Shown here one piece after another: positions 1-7,417 of a DNA stretch of 26,502 nt. Numbering within the stretch: position 1 is the stretch's first letter; each line of letters opens with the position of its first letter. A program made the translations under genes and the position numbers. The notes under the pieces are model-generated. The model did no database searches, was not told the origin of the DNA, and worked only from the letters and a program-made list of their open reading frames with translations. Origin of the DNA: an uncultured Ruminobacter sp. (GTDB lineage Bacteria > Pseudomonadota > Gammaproteobacteria > Enterobacterales > Succinivibrionaceae); assembly GCA_900767005.1 (NCBI GenBank), contig CAAFXL010000383.1:1-26502 (forward strand). The letters are read 5' to 3'.

Positions 1-1
1 G

Positions 2-58
2 AATTCATTTCAAACTTATTTAGAACAGAAGTTTAAAAATCAAGAAATATATTTTTAA
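2..58 (+). CDS. Possible 3' end of an upstream gene (partial)
   Basis: One frame is open from the window edge to a TAA at 56-58 and reads as a plausible charged C-terminus (about 18 residues, ending in QEIYF). The other two plus-strand frames close earlier. By analogy with H2-type T6SS clusters the gene before clpV could be a baseplate gene such as tssG, but the fragment is too short to recognise. If real, its stop codon sits exactly at the start of the conserved leader element described next. Confidence 0.25.
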   Translation, partial: NSFQTYLEQKFKNQEIYF

Positions 59-129
59 AGAGCAAATAAGGTGCTAGACCTTACGGTATCTAACTTTTTC
101 ACTTATTTCGAAGTGCAAAAGTAGAGTAA
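56..129 (+). promoter_or_regulatory. Conserved two-hairpin leader element, copy A (candidate cis-regulatory RNA)
   Basis: This ~74-nt element lies directly before the clpV Shine-Dalgarno and has a clear second copy at 26502-26430 on the minus strand. Hairpin 1 pairs AGGT with ACCT around a 5-nt loop (69-81). Hairpin 2 pairs ACTTTT with AAAAGT and CACTT with AAGTG, separated by a T/C mismatch (93-122). The 3' end, TGCAAAAGTAGAGTAA, is identical in both copies. It ends 23 nt before the clpV ATG. I do not recognise it as a known riboswitch or leader. A duplicated DNA repeat or a regulator-binding region are alternatives. Confidence 0.5.
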
Positions 130-152
130 GTAATAGATTTTGGAGAATATTA

Positions 153-2756
153 ATGGTTAATGTTGATTTAAGATCCTTAGTTGGTAAGATTTCACCTACA
201 TTAAAAGAGTTTTTAGAAAAAGCTGCAAATTCTGCGGTAGTAAATACTAATTTTTCAATAGAATTAGATCATCTTTTTTTACAATGTTTGATGGAAAATG
301 AGTCAAAATGGAATGAAATAATTTCTCAAGGAAAAATTTCAAAAGATTCATTAATCGAAAGGGTTTCTAGAGACATCAATACATTACCAAAGGGAAATAC
401 CCAGTCTCCAAGTTTAAGTCCATCTGTTATTGAATTATTTAAAGATGCATGGTTGTTAGCTTCTATTAATTCTCAGCAAGGTCAAATTACAGAATTACAT
501 TTACTATTAGTATTAAAGGAAAGAGTGAACCAAGCTTCATATGGTGGAAGTTTATTAAATTGGGTTAGTGAATTATCAGAAACAGCAATTAAAACAGCAA
601 TAAGTGCTTTAAAAATTGGTTCACTTTCTACTTCGGTTGGTGGTGCTTCAGGAGATGCTAATGTTGGAACCGCTGCATTAGATAAGTATGCAAGCAATGT
701 AACAGAAGCTGCAAGAAATGGAAAACTTGATGCGGTAATCGGAAGAATTCCTGAAATAAGAAAAGCAATTGATATTTTATGTCGTAGAAGACAGAATAGC
801 CCAATATTAGTTGGTGATCCAGGTGTAGGTAAGACTGCAATTGTTGAAGGTTTAGCTCAAGAAATTGTAAAGGGTAATGTTCCTGAACAGTTAAAGAATG
901 TTGAATTATATAGCTTAGATTTATCAGCATTACAAGCAGGTGCAAGTATTAAGGGTGAATTTGAAAATCGTTTAAAGGATGTTTTAAATGAAATAAAGCA
1001 ATCACCTAAGCCAATTATTATGTTTATTGATGAAGCTCATACATTAATTGGTGCTGGTGGAGCAGCAGGTCAAAATGATGCAGCTAATATTTTAAAACCA
1101 GCTCTTGCTAGAGGTGAAATAAAGTCAATTGCAGCAACTACATGGGCAGAATATAAGCAGTATTTTGAAGCTGATGCTGCATTAACTAGAAGATTCCAAT
1201 TAGTTGCAGTTCAAGAACCAAGTGCTGAAATTGCAATGGAAATGCTTGCTGGTATTAAGGAAACATTAGAAAAACATCATCACGTAAGCATTAAGCAGGA
1301 AGCTATAGAATCTGCAGTTAAGATGTCTATAAGATACCTACCTGAAAGAAAATTACCAGATAAGGCAATTTCTTTATTAGATACAGCTTGTTCTAGAATT
1401 GGTTTAAGTCAGAGTACTACCCCTCAAAAGTTAGATACTTTAAAAGAAGAAATTTCATGCTTAAATAAAGAATTAGAGTCATTAAAGTATGAAGATGCAA
1501 TTTGGGGTGGAAAAGAAGAAAAAATAGTAGATATTCAAGAATCTTTAGCTCAAAAACAAGCAGAAGTTACTGAACTTGAAGAAGCTTGGAAAAAAGAAAA
1601 AGATTTAGTTGCTAAGATTGTTGATTTACAAAAACTTTTAAATGATAAATTCATTGCTGGTGAAAATATCAAAGATTTAGAAGAAAAGAAATCTTTAGAT
1701 TCTTTAATTGAAGAACTTCATGAGCTTCAAGGCGAAGTTCCTTTAGTATTATCAAGTGTTGGTTATGAGGCAATTGCTGATGTAATTTCATTATGGACTG
1801 GTATTCCTGTTGGAAATATGGTTAAGGATGAAGTTGCAAGATTAATGAAACTTGAAGAATTAATTGGTAAAAGAGTAATTGGTCAAGTGACCCCAATTAA
1901 AGAAATCTCACAAGCTATTAGAACTTCTAGAGCAGGTTTAACCGATCCACGTAAACCTTTAGGTGTGTTCTTGATGTGTGGCCCTAGTGGTGTAGGTAAG
2001 ACAGAAACTGCTTTAGCATTAACAGATCTATTATATGGTGGTGAAAAGAATTTAATTACCATTAACATGACAGAGTTTAAGGAAGAACATAAAGTTTCAA
2101 TGTTACTAGGTTCTCCAGCAGGTTATGTTGGTTATGGTAAGGGTGGCGTTTTAACTGAAGCTGTAAGAAGAAACCCATATTCTGTATTACTATTAGATGA
2201 AATGGAAAAAGCTCATCCTGGTGTTCATGATATCTTCTATCAAATTTTTGATAAAGGTTCAATAAGCGATAGTGAAGGTAGGGTTGTTGATTTTAAGAAT
2301 ACTATTATTATCATGACTTCTAATGCTGGTGATATGGCAGTATGTGATGCATGTAAGAATGGTAGACCTGATATTAAGGAATTAACCAAACAGATTTCTC
2401 CTGCACTACAAAAATTCTTTAAACCTGCATTTTTAGGTAGAGCAACAGTTGTTCCTTATTTCCCTCTAAATGATGAAGAATTAGGTAAGATTGCTCAGAT
2501 ATCTCTAAATAGATTAAAGAAGAGAATTAATGATAGATATAATGCAGAATTTGTATGTTCTGATAATGTAATTCCTTCATTAGTTGCAAGAAATACTTCC
2601 CCAGAAACTGGTGGTAGAGCAATAGAACAAATTATTAATAGAACAATAATGCCAAATTTAGCTAATAGCTGTATTATTCGTTTAAGCGAGGGATTACCTA
2701 TTAATAAAGTTTCAATTGATTGTAAAGATAATGAATTTATTGTAGATATCTCATAA
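153..2756 (+). CDS. clpV: T6SS sheath-disassembly AAA+ ATPase ClpV (TssH)
   Basis: ClpV is the hexameric Clp/Hsp100 ATPase that takes apart the contracted TssB/TssC sheath in the cytoplasm so that it can be rebuilt. The 867-residue protein has the family layout: an N-terminal repeat domain (about 1-160), a first AAA+ module with Walker A GDPGVGKT at 221-228 and DEAH at 293-296, a coiled-coil middle region (about 420-545), and a second AAA+ module with Walker A GPSGVGKT at 610-617, a LLLDEMEKAH Walker B and a C-terminal D2-small domain. A good GGAG Shine-Dalgarno (142-145) supports the ATG. It is told apart from ClpB by its T6SS neighbours and N-domain. It heads the visible operon and is followed after 30 nt by the solute-binding-like gene. 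Both ATPase sites look intact. Confidence 0.95.
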   Translation: MVNVDLRSLVGKISPTLKEFLEKAANSAVVNTNFSIELDHLFLQCLMENESKWNEIISQGKISKDSLIERVSRDINTLPKGNTQSPSLSPSVIELFKDAWLLASINSQQGQITELHLLLVLKERVNQASYGGSLLNWVSELSETAIKTAISALKIGSLSTSVGGASGDANVGTAALDKYASNVTEAARNGKLDAVIGRIPEIRKAIDILCRRRQNSPILVGDPGVGKTAIVEGLAQEIVKGNVPEQLKNVELYSLDLSALQAGASIKGEFENRLKDVLNEIKQSPKPIIMFIDEAHTLIGAGGAAGQNDAANILKPALARGEIKSIAATTWAEYKQYFEADAALTRRFQLVAVQEPSAEIAMEMLAGIKETLEKHHHVSIKQEAIESAVKMSIRYLPERKLPDKAISLLDTACSRIGLSQSTTPQKLDTLKEEISCLNKELESLKYEDAIWGGKEEKIVDIQESLAQKQAEVTELEEAWKKEKDLVAKIVDLQKLLNDKFIAGENIKDLEEKKSLDSLIEELHELQGEVPLVLSSVGYEAIADVISLWTGIPVGNMVKDEVARLMKLEELIGKRVIGQVTPIKEISQAIRTSRAGLTDPRKPLGVFLMCGPSGVGKTETALALTDLLYGGEKNLITINMTEFKEEHKVSMLLGSPAGYVGYGKGGVLTEAVRRNPYSVLLLDEMEKAHPGVHDIFYQIFDKGSISDSEGRVVDFKNTIIIMTSNAGDMAVCDACKNGRPDIKELTKQISPALQKFFKPAFLGRATVVPYFPLNDEELGKIAQISLNRLKKRINDRYNAEFVCSDNVIPSLVARNTSPETGGRAIEQIINRTIMPNLANSCIIRLSEGLPINKVSIDCKDNEFIVDIS

Positions 2757-2786
2757 GGAAAATATTAAATGTGGGACCGTTAAATA

Positions 2787-3518
2787 ATGGATGTACACTG
2801 TAAAAGATTTATAACTCTTTTATTATTAAGTATATTTCTAGGCGTAGTCAATTTTCTAAGAGTCGGCTATGCTGAGACGGTCTCATATCCTAATATTTCA
2901 GTTATTGTTAATCAAGAATACTATGATGAATCTAAAGTTACTCCAGCTTTTATTAAACAGTTAAACTGTATTTCATCTAAATTAAATTTTAAATATAAAT
3001 TATTTTCTTCTTCGTGGATTTATATTCAATATTTATTTAAATATAATCATTATGATATTATTGCGAATATTGATCAGAGTGAATTAAGAGATCAATACTC
3101 TTCTTTTTCAAAGCCAATTTCAAAGAGTACTTATGTTTTTGCATTTAAACATAAAAATAATCGAAAAGACTTATCAAATAATATAATGAAATTATTACTT
3201 GATAAAAAATATTATGTGGCAGTTAAAGTAGGTTCTGCGGAAATGTATCAACTATCAAAGTATGGGATAACAAACTTTATAAATGCAGAAAATATTAATG
3301 AAATGGTAAAACTTCACAATGATGGGATTGTTGATGGTTTTGTTACTGAATTGTCTAGAATTAAAGAATTTGAAAAAAGTAACAAGCTAAATTTTGATAA
3401 ACAATATTTGTTTGATATCAATAAGGGATATTATATTCATAACTCTTTTATTAATAAGTATCCAAATTTTTTAAATGATTTTAATAATGCATTAGATGAA
3501 TGCACTATTAAATATTAA
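2787..3518 (+). CDS. Secreted solute-binding-like protein (SBP family 3 fold) inside the T6SS operon
   Basis: This 243-residue protein has a cleavable signal peptide (basic start, hydrophobic 8-25, VGYA at 26-29) and a mature part that reads like a bacterial family 3 substrate-binding domain. Family-like stretches are the YDIIANIDQS...YSSFSKPI segment (equivalent to the 'G..D......T..R.....FS.PY' region), a 'VAVKVGS' stretch, and an 'INEMVKLHNDGIVDGFVTE' stretch. It is thus probably periplasmic. It sits between clpV and the FHA gene with short gaps (30 and 21 nt), where H2-type clusters carry the sigma-54 activator Sfa. No transporter genes accompany it, so a role in uptake is unlikely from context. 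A periplasmic sensor, structural part or immunity-type function are all open. The fold assignment is moderately sure; the function is unknown. Confidence 0.7.
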   Translation: MDVHCKRFITLLLLSIFLGVVNFLRVGYAETVSYPNISVIVNQEYYDESKVTPAFIKQLNCISSKLNFKYKLFSSSWIYIQYLFKYNHYDIIANIDQSELRDQYSSFSKPISKSTYVFAFKHKNNRKDLSNNIMKLLLDKKYYVAVKVGSAEMYQLSKYGITNFINAENINEMVKLHNDGIVDGFVTELSRIKEFEKSNKLNFDKQYLFDINKGYYIHNSFINKYPNFLNDFNNALDECTIKY

Positions 3519-3539
3519 TAGGTAAAAAGGTTATTTATA

Positions 3540-4592
3540 ATGGCTTTATCATTGAGAATAATAGACTCTCCTAAAGATGAATCTGTTTCAAAATGGAATA
3601 TACTTTTTCCTGAAGAAGGGGGAAGTATTGGGAGAAGTTCAAATAATACATTAGTCTTAAATGATTCTAAAAGAGTGATATCTGGTTTACATGCACAGAT
3701 ATCAAAAACCACCAAAGGATATAAAATTACAGATAAAAGTACTAATGGATTGTTTATTAATGATGAATCTGAAGCATTAGGAAAAGAAAATTCAGTAATA
3801 ATTACTGATAGTGACCTATTAAGAATTGGTGGATATAAGATTTTAATTTCAATTGATGAAGATCTTTTTGCTAGTGATTCAAAAAAATCAAAAGAAAGTG
3901 ATTCTAATGTAGGTTCTTTTAATCCTTTTGGTGATGAAGGTTTAGAAAAAAAAGAAGAAGACTTGTCTTTAAATACAAGTGATAAATCAAGTATTGATTT
4001 ACCAGATCCATTTGCTGTATTTGATAATAAGTCTAAACAAGATTCAAGTATTTCTGAAACCTCATATTCAATTAATAAAGAGATTAATGTTGAATTAACG
4101 CCAAAGGATGATATTTTAGAAGATTCGAAAGAGTTTGAAATTAGAGAAGATCCTTTTGCAAAAGTTGATTCTACCAATGTGATAAATCCAAGAGCTCCAA
4201 AGCCATTGTATTTAGACAATAGAAATATGTTTGGGAATAATCCTTTTAATAATAGTAATGATGTAATTGATACTCCTTTAGGAGATGTTTCTGATGAGCT
4301 CAATACAAGTTTAAGCGTAATTAATTTAGGTGTAGCAATTCAAAGAAATCAATCAATGATGGAGCAAGCATTGATTATGGCTTTAGAAAGGTTCTTACAA
4401 GAGATTGATCCAGAAACTTTTATTAGAGAGTTTGAAATATTTAATAAAGGTTTTTCATTATTTGGTAAAGAAAAGAAATATTGGAATGCTTATAAAGAAA
4501 TTTTTAAATTAAGATCTGATAATAAAGAATTTCAAAGTAAATTTTTATCATATTTTAGAGAATCTTTAGATATTTTAAAGAATAAAAGATAA
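3540..4592 (+). CDS. T6SS FHA-domain scaffold protein (TagH/Fha)
   Basis: An N-terminal forkhead-associated domain (about 1-105) carries the phosphothreonine-binding residues: GR at 31-32, S49, H51 and the STNG turn (N69). A C-terminal domain (about 262-350; VAIQRNQSMMEQAL to the end) matches the tail typical of T6SS FHA proteins. Between them is a long, acidic, Ser/Asp-rich, probably disordered linker with four [D/N]PF motifs (residues 128, 156, 204, 234). In H1-type systems Fha binds threonine-phosphorylated partners and promotes assembly downstream of the kinase PpkA. Here the kinase gene at the operon end is the likely partner. ATG at 3540 follows an AAGG-type ribosome site. The linker may itself be phosphorylated, which is inference. 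Confidence 0.88.
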   Translation: MALSLRIIDSPKDESVSKWNILFPEEGGSIGRSSNNTLVLNDSKRVISGLHAQISKTTKGYKITDKSTNGLFINDESEALGKENSVIITDSDLLRIGGYKILISIDEDLFASDSKKSKESDSNVGSFNPFGDEGLEKKEEDLSLNTSDKSSIDLPDPFAVFDNKSKQDSSISETSYSINKEINVELTPKDDILEDSKEFEIREDPFAKVDSTNVINPRAPKPLYLDNRNMFGNNPFNNSNDVIDTPLGDVSDELNTSLSVINLGVAIQRNQSMMEQALIMALERFLQEIDPETFIREFEIFNKGFSLFGKEKKYWNAYKEIFKLRSDNKEFQSKFLSYFRESLDILKNKR

Positions 4593-4606
4593 GAGTTTAG
4601 ATTATT

Positions 4607-5089
4607 ATGTTAAAAAATTTTAAGTTGTTTATTGCTTTAACTTTAAGTGCATTTTTGTTTTCTGGCTGTTCTTCATTAATGTGGTGGGATAAAGATCCTC
4701 CAAAATTAATTGTAAATATTAAGACTGATGAAAACATCAATCCAAATATTGATAATGAAGCAACTCCTGTATCAATTGAGATCGTTCAATTAGAGAGTGA
4801 TGATGTTTTTGTTAAAACGCCATTTATTGAGATGTATAACAATGCTCATTATTCTTTAAAGAATACATTTGTTAGTAGCAAGATAGTTCCAAGTATCAAT
4901 CCATCATCAGAACTTAAGATTGATGTTTTATTAAATGCTAGAACCAATTTTATTGGTGCGATTGTAGGTTTTTCTCAATACGACAATTATAATGGTAAAA
5001 TAGTTATTCCAATTAAAAATAAAGGTAAAGATAAGGAATTACAATTATTTATTAATGGGTTAAAAGTTGAATTAAAAGAAAAGGATTAA
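4607..5089 (+). CDS. tssJ: T6SS outer-membrane lipoprotein TssJ
   Basis: This 160-residue protein has a lipoprotein signal peptide with lipobox LFSGC (lipidated Cys21) and a short mature domain of beta-sandwich character, the normal size for TssJ. TssJ is anchored in the outer membrane, faces the periplasm and binds the C-terminal periplasmic domain of TssM to build the trans-envelope membrane complex TssJLM. It lies 14 nt after fha and 6 nt before tssK, the order found in many T6SS clusters. The residues after Cys21 (SSL) contain no Asp at +2, consistent with outer-membrane sorting. Confidence 0.88.
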   Translation: MLKNFKLFIALTLSAFLFSGCSSLMWWDKDPPKLIVNIKTDENINPNIDNEATPVSIEIVQLESDDVFVKTPFIEMYNNAHYSLKNTFVSSKIVPSINPSSELKIDVLLNARTNFIGAIVGFSQYDNYNGKIVIPIKNKGKDKELQLFINGLKVELKEKD

Positions 5090-5095
5090 TAAGTT

Positions 5096-6427
5096 ATGTC
5101 TAATCCCAAGGTTGTTTGGTCTGAAGGACTTTTTTTAACTCCTCAGCATCTTCAAAAATCTGAAAGCTATTTAGAGAATTATGCTAAGAATTTAGCTTCT
5201 GAATATAATTATGATTGTCTATATGGCTTTAGTGAACTTGTTTTAGATACCTCAATGCTTTCATTAGGAAAGTTTGGCATCAAGAAAGCTAAAGGGGTTT
5301 TTCATGATGGAACTACTTTTGAGTTAGATAGAGAAATTGTTATTGATATTCCGTATGGAATTCCAAAGACTAAAGTTTTTTTAGCTCTTCCAATTGAAAG
5401 AGAGGGGCATGTATTAATTCAATCTGGTGAAAATGTAAAAAGTAAATACTCTTCTTATACTGTAGATGTTTATGATAATACAGAAGATAATAGTGACGCA
5501 GTAAAAGTAGAAGTTGCAGAATTAAATTTAACATTAAAGTTAGGAACAGATGTTCTTGATAGTTATTTAACATTACCTGTTGCTTTACTTTCTGAATGTA
5601 TACCAGGAACAGGTGTAATTATCGATAAAGCTTTCATTCCTCAATGCTTAAATGTTCACATTTCTGATTATGTTACTGAAAATATTAACTTTATATATGA
5701 TAAGTTACAATATCGTGTTCAGCTTGTAGCAAATCGTATAGCATCAGGGGCTGATAACAAGAGTTATCAAAGTATGATAAGAGATTACTTGTGGCTTGCA
5801 TCTTTAAGTGAATGGACAGTAACTTGGCGCGAATTTACAGAAAATAAGAATAGCATGCTTAATCCTAAACAATTTTATTTTTATTGTTTAGCAATGGTTG
5901 GAAAAATGTATGGTCTTAAAGGACTTGAACCTCCAAAGCTAAGTTTATGGAGTTTTGGTCAACTTTATGAAAAATTTGCAGCACTATTTTCAATTATCTT
6001 AGAATGTTTAAGAGATGTAAAAACAGATAATGTTACTGCAATTAGTTTTGATAAAAGTTTATTTGCAGCAAGACATCTACTTAGAGCTTCTATTACTGAT
6101 AGAAGTTTATATCATGATTCAAGATTCGTTTTAGTGGTTTCTTCATCTAGTTCAGTTTCTTCAATTAATTCTGATTTTCCAAAAGCTTGTAAGATTGCAG
6201 GAAATAAAGAAATTGCAAATATTGTGGTTAATCAATTATCTGGTGTTCCTATTAGGAATTTGCCAGTTGCTCCTACAGAATTAAAGAGTAAATTTGATTC
6301 AGCATATTTTGAAATTGATACTTCATCTTCTATTTGGAAAAACATGATTGAAAATGATGATGTAATAGCTTTACATATTGATGATAGATTTTCAGATATT
6401 TCAATTGAATTATATGTTATTAAATAA
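5096..6427 (+). CDS. tssK: T6SS baseplate protein TssK
   Basis: TssK is the trimeric adaptor that connects the phage-like baseplate (TssEFG-VgrG) to the cytoplasmic part of the TssJLM membrane complex. The 443-residue length is normal, and the N-terminus has the family signature 'VVWSEGLFLTPQHLQ' (about 6-20). The protein continues in register to a typical C-terminal domain used for TssL/TssM contact. It has no signal peptide or membrane helix, as expected for a cytoplasmic protein. It is 6 nt downstream of tssJ and 27 nt upstream of tssL, so it is clearly cotranscribed. Confidence 0.94.
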   Translation: MSNPKVVWSEGLFLTPQHLQKSESYLENYAKNLASEYNYDCLYGFSELVLDTSMLSLGKFGIKKAKGVFHDGTTFELDREIVIDIPYGIPKTKVFLALPIEREGHVLIQSGENVKSKYSSYTVDVYDNTEDNSDAVKVEVAELNLTLKLGTDVLDSYLTLPVALLSECIPGTGVIIDKAFIPQCLNVHISDYVTENINFIYDKLQYRVQLVANRIASGADNKSYQSMIRDYLWLASLSEWTVTWREFTENKNSMLNPKQFYFYCLAMVGKMYGLKGLEPPKLSLWSFGQLYEKFAALFSIILECLRDVKTDNVTAISFDKSLFAARHLLRASITDRSLYHDSRFVLVVSSSSSVSSINSDFPKACKIAGNKEIANIVVNQLSGVPIRNLPVAPTELKSKFDSAYFEIDTSSSIWKNMIENDDVIALHIDDRFSDISIELYVIK

Positions 6428-6454
6428 GATATAACTTAAAGGAATAATAATATA

Positions 6455-7378
6455 ATGCCTGGTATTTTTAATGAAGAAACGACAGTTGCAGTTTCAAAAC
6501 AAAATGATAGTAAAGTTTTCAATTCAAAAATTGAAATTGAAGAAACTAATATTGGGTCTTTAACTGATTGTGATAATTTCTCATTACCAGTAAATATCAA
6601 TTTATATTCTAATGCGTTATTGCAGTTAGCAGATCCAATTTTATCTATTTTATTAAGTATACCAAGGCAAAAAGATCCTAAGGATGTTAGTATTTTTAGA
6701 TTACAGTTATTAGATCTTCTAAAAGATTTCAAGAGAAGATCTATTACTACTGATTATCATCCAAGTGTTATTGAAAAATCAACATATATTCTTTGTGCTG
6801 CATTAGATGAAGCAATTGCTCATACCTCATGGGGGGAACAAGGAGGATGGGTGAACCATTCGTTGCTTTCTTCAATGTTTACACAAAGAAATGGTGGTGA
6901 AATCTTTTTTATATTAATCGATAAAGCTTGCCAACAACCAAAATTATTAATTGATTTTATTGAATTGGCATATATTTTATTGATGTTAGGATTTAAAGGG
7001 AAATTTTCTGATACTGATCAAAATGAATTATATGAGATAAAGAATTATCTTTATACATTGATTGAACAATATAAGAAAGAAGATAAAGATCTTCGATTAG
7101 TAAATAAAGTTGAAAATGCAAATAAGAGTAGTAAGCCTTTTGTAGGTTTTAGATATAAGTTTCTAATTTATTATATTTTAATATTATTAACTGTAGTCGT
7201 TTCTGTGTGTCAAATAAAGTTTTTTATTAATAATGATAATATTGGTCAGTATTTAAGTAATGAATCACAACAAGTAGATGATCATGTAAAAAGCTTAATA
7301 GATAAGACAAAAGTAAAAGAATTACAGATTGATCGAACAATAAATGATGAATCATCAAATGTAGATAATTCTAAGTAA
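6455..7378 (+). CDS. tssL: T6SS inner-membrane protein TssL (DotU/IcmH family)
   Basis: TssL is the C-tail-anchored inner-membrane partner of TssM and docks the baseplate. The 307-residue protein has an extended N-terminal tail, a helical cytoplasmic DotU domain (about 45-210, with 'NALLQLADPILSIL' and 'ALDEAIAHTSWG...GGWVNHSLLSSMF' typical of the family), and a single hydrophobic segment (about 235-255) followed by about 50 periplasmic residues. It lacks the OmpA-like peptidoglycan-binding extension of some TssL proteins, so wall anchoring would need another protein. The start is supported by AAGGA upstream of ATG 6455. Confidence 0.93.
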   Translation: MPGIFNEETTVAVSKQNDSKVFNSKIEIEETNIGSLTDCDNFSLPVNINLYSNALLQLADPILSILLSIPRQKDPKDVSIFRLQLLDLLKDFKRRSITTDYHPSVIEKSTYILCAALDEAIAHTSWGEQGGWVNHSLLSSMFTQRNGGEIFFILIDKACQQPKLLIDFIELAYILLMLGFKGKFSDTDQNELYEIKNYLYTLIEQYKKEDKDLRLVNKVENANKSSKPFVGFRYKFLIYYILILLTVVVSVCQIKFFINNDNIGQYLSNESQQVDDHVKSLIDKTKVKELQIDRTINDESSNVDNSK

Positions 7379-7417
7379 ATTTATTTCGTTCGGTTTTTTA
7401 GGTATAGGGTTTTTTAA

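Noticed and set aside
12..34. AAACTT / AAGTTT inverted repeat before clpV as a terminator
   Set aside because: Only 6 bp of AT-rich stem with an 11-nt loop and an A-tract rather than a T-run after it; expected by chance.
56..129. A tRNA reading of the ~74-nt leader element because of its length and the TTCGAA stretch
   Set aside because: No acceptor stem pairs the two ends, there is no proper T-loop or anticodon arm, and copy B lacks the TTCGAA.
3515..4303. A 262-codon open frame on the minus strand opposite the FHA gene
   Set aside because: It is Ser/Leu-rich, has no recognisable domain or ribosome site, and lies wholly antisense to a well-supported FHA-domain gene; it is open because the AT-rich sense codons give few antisense stops.
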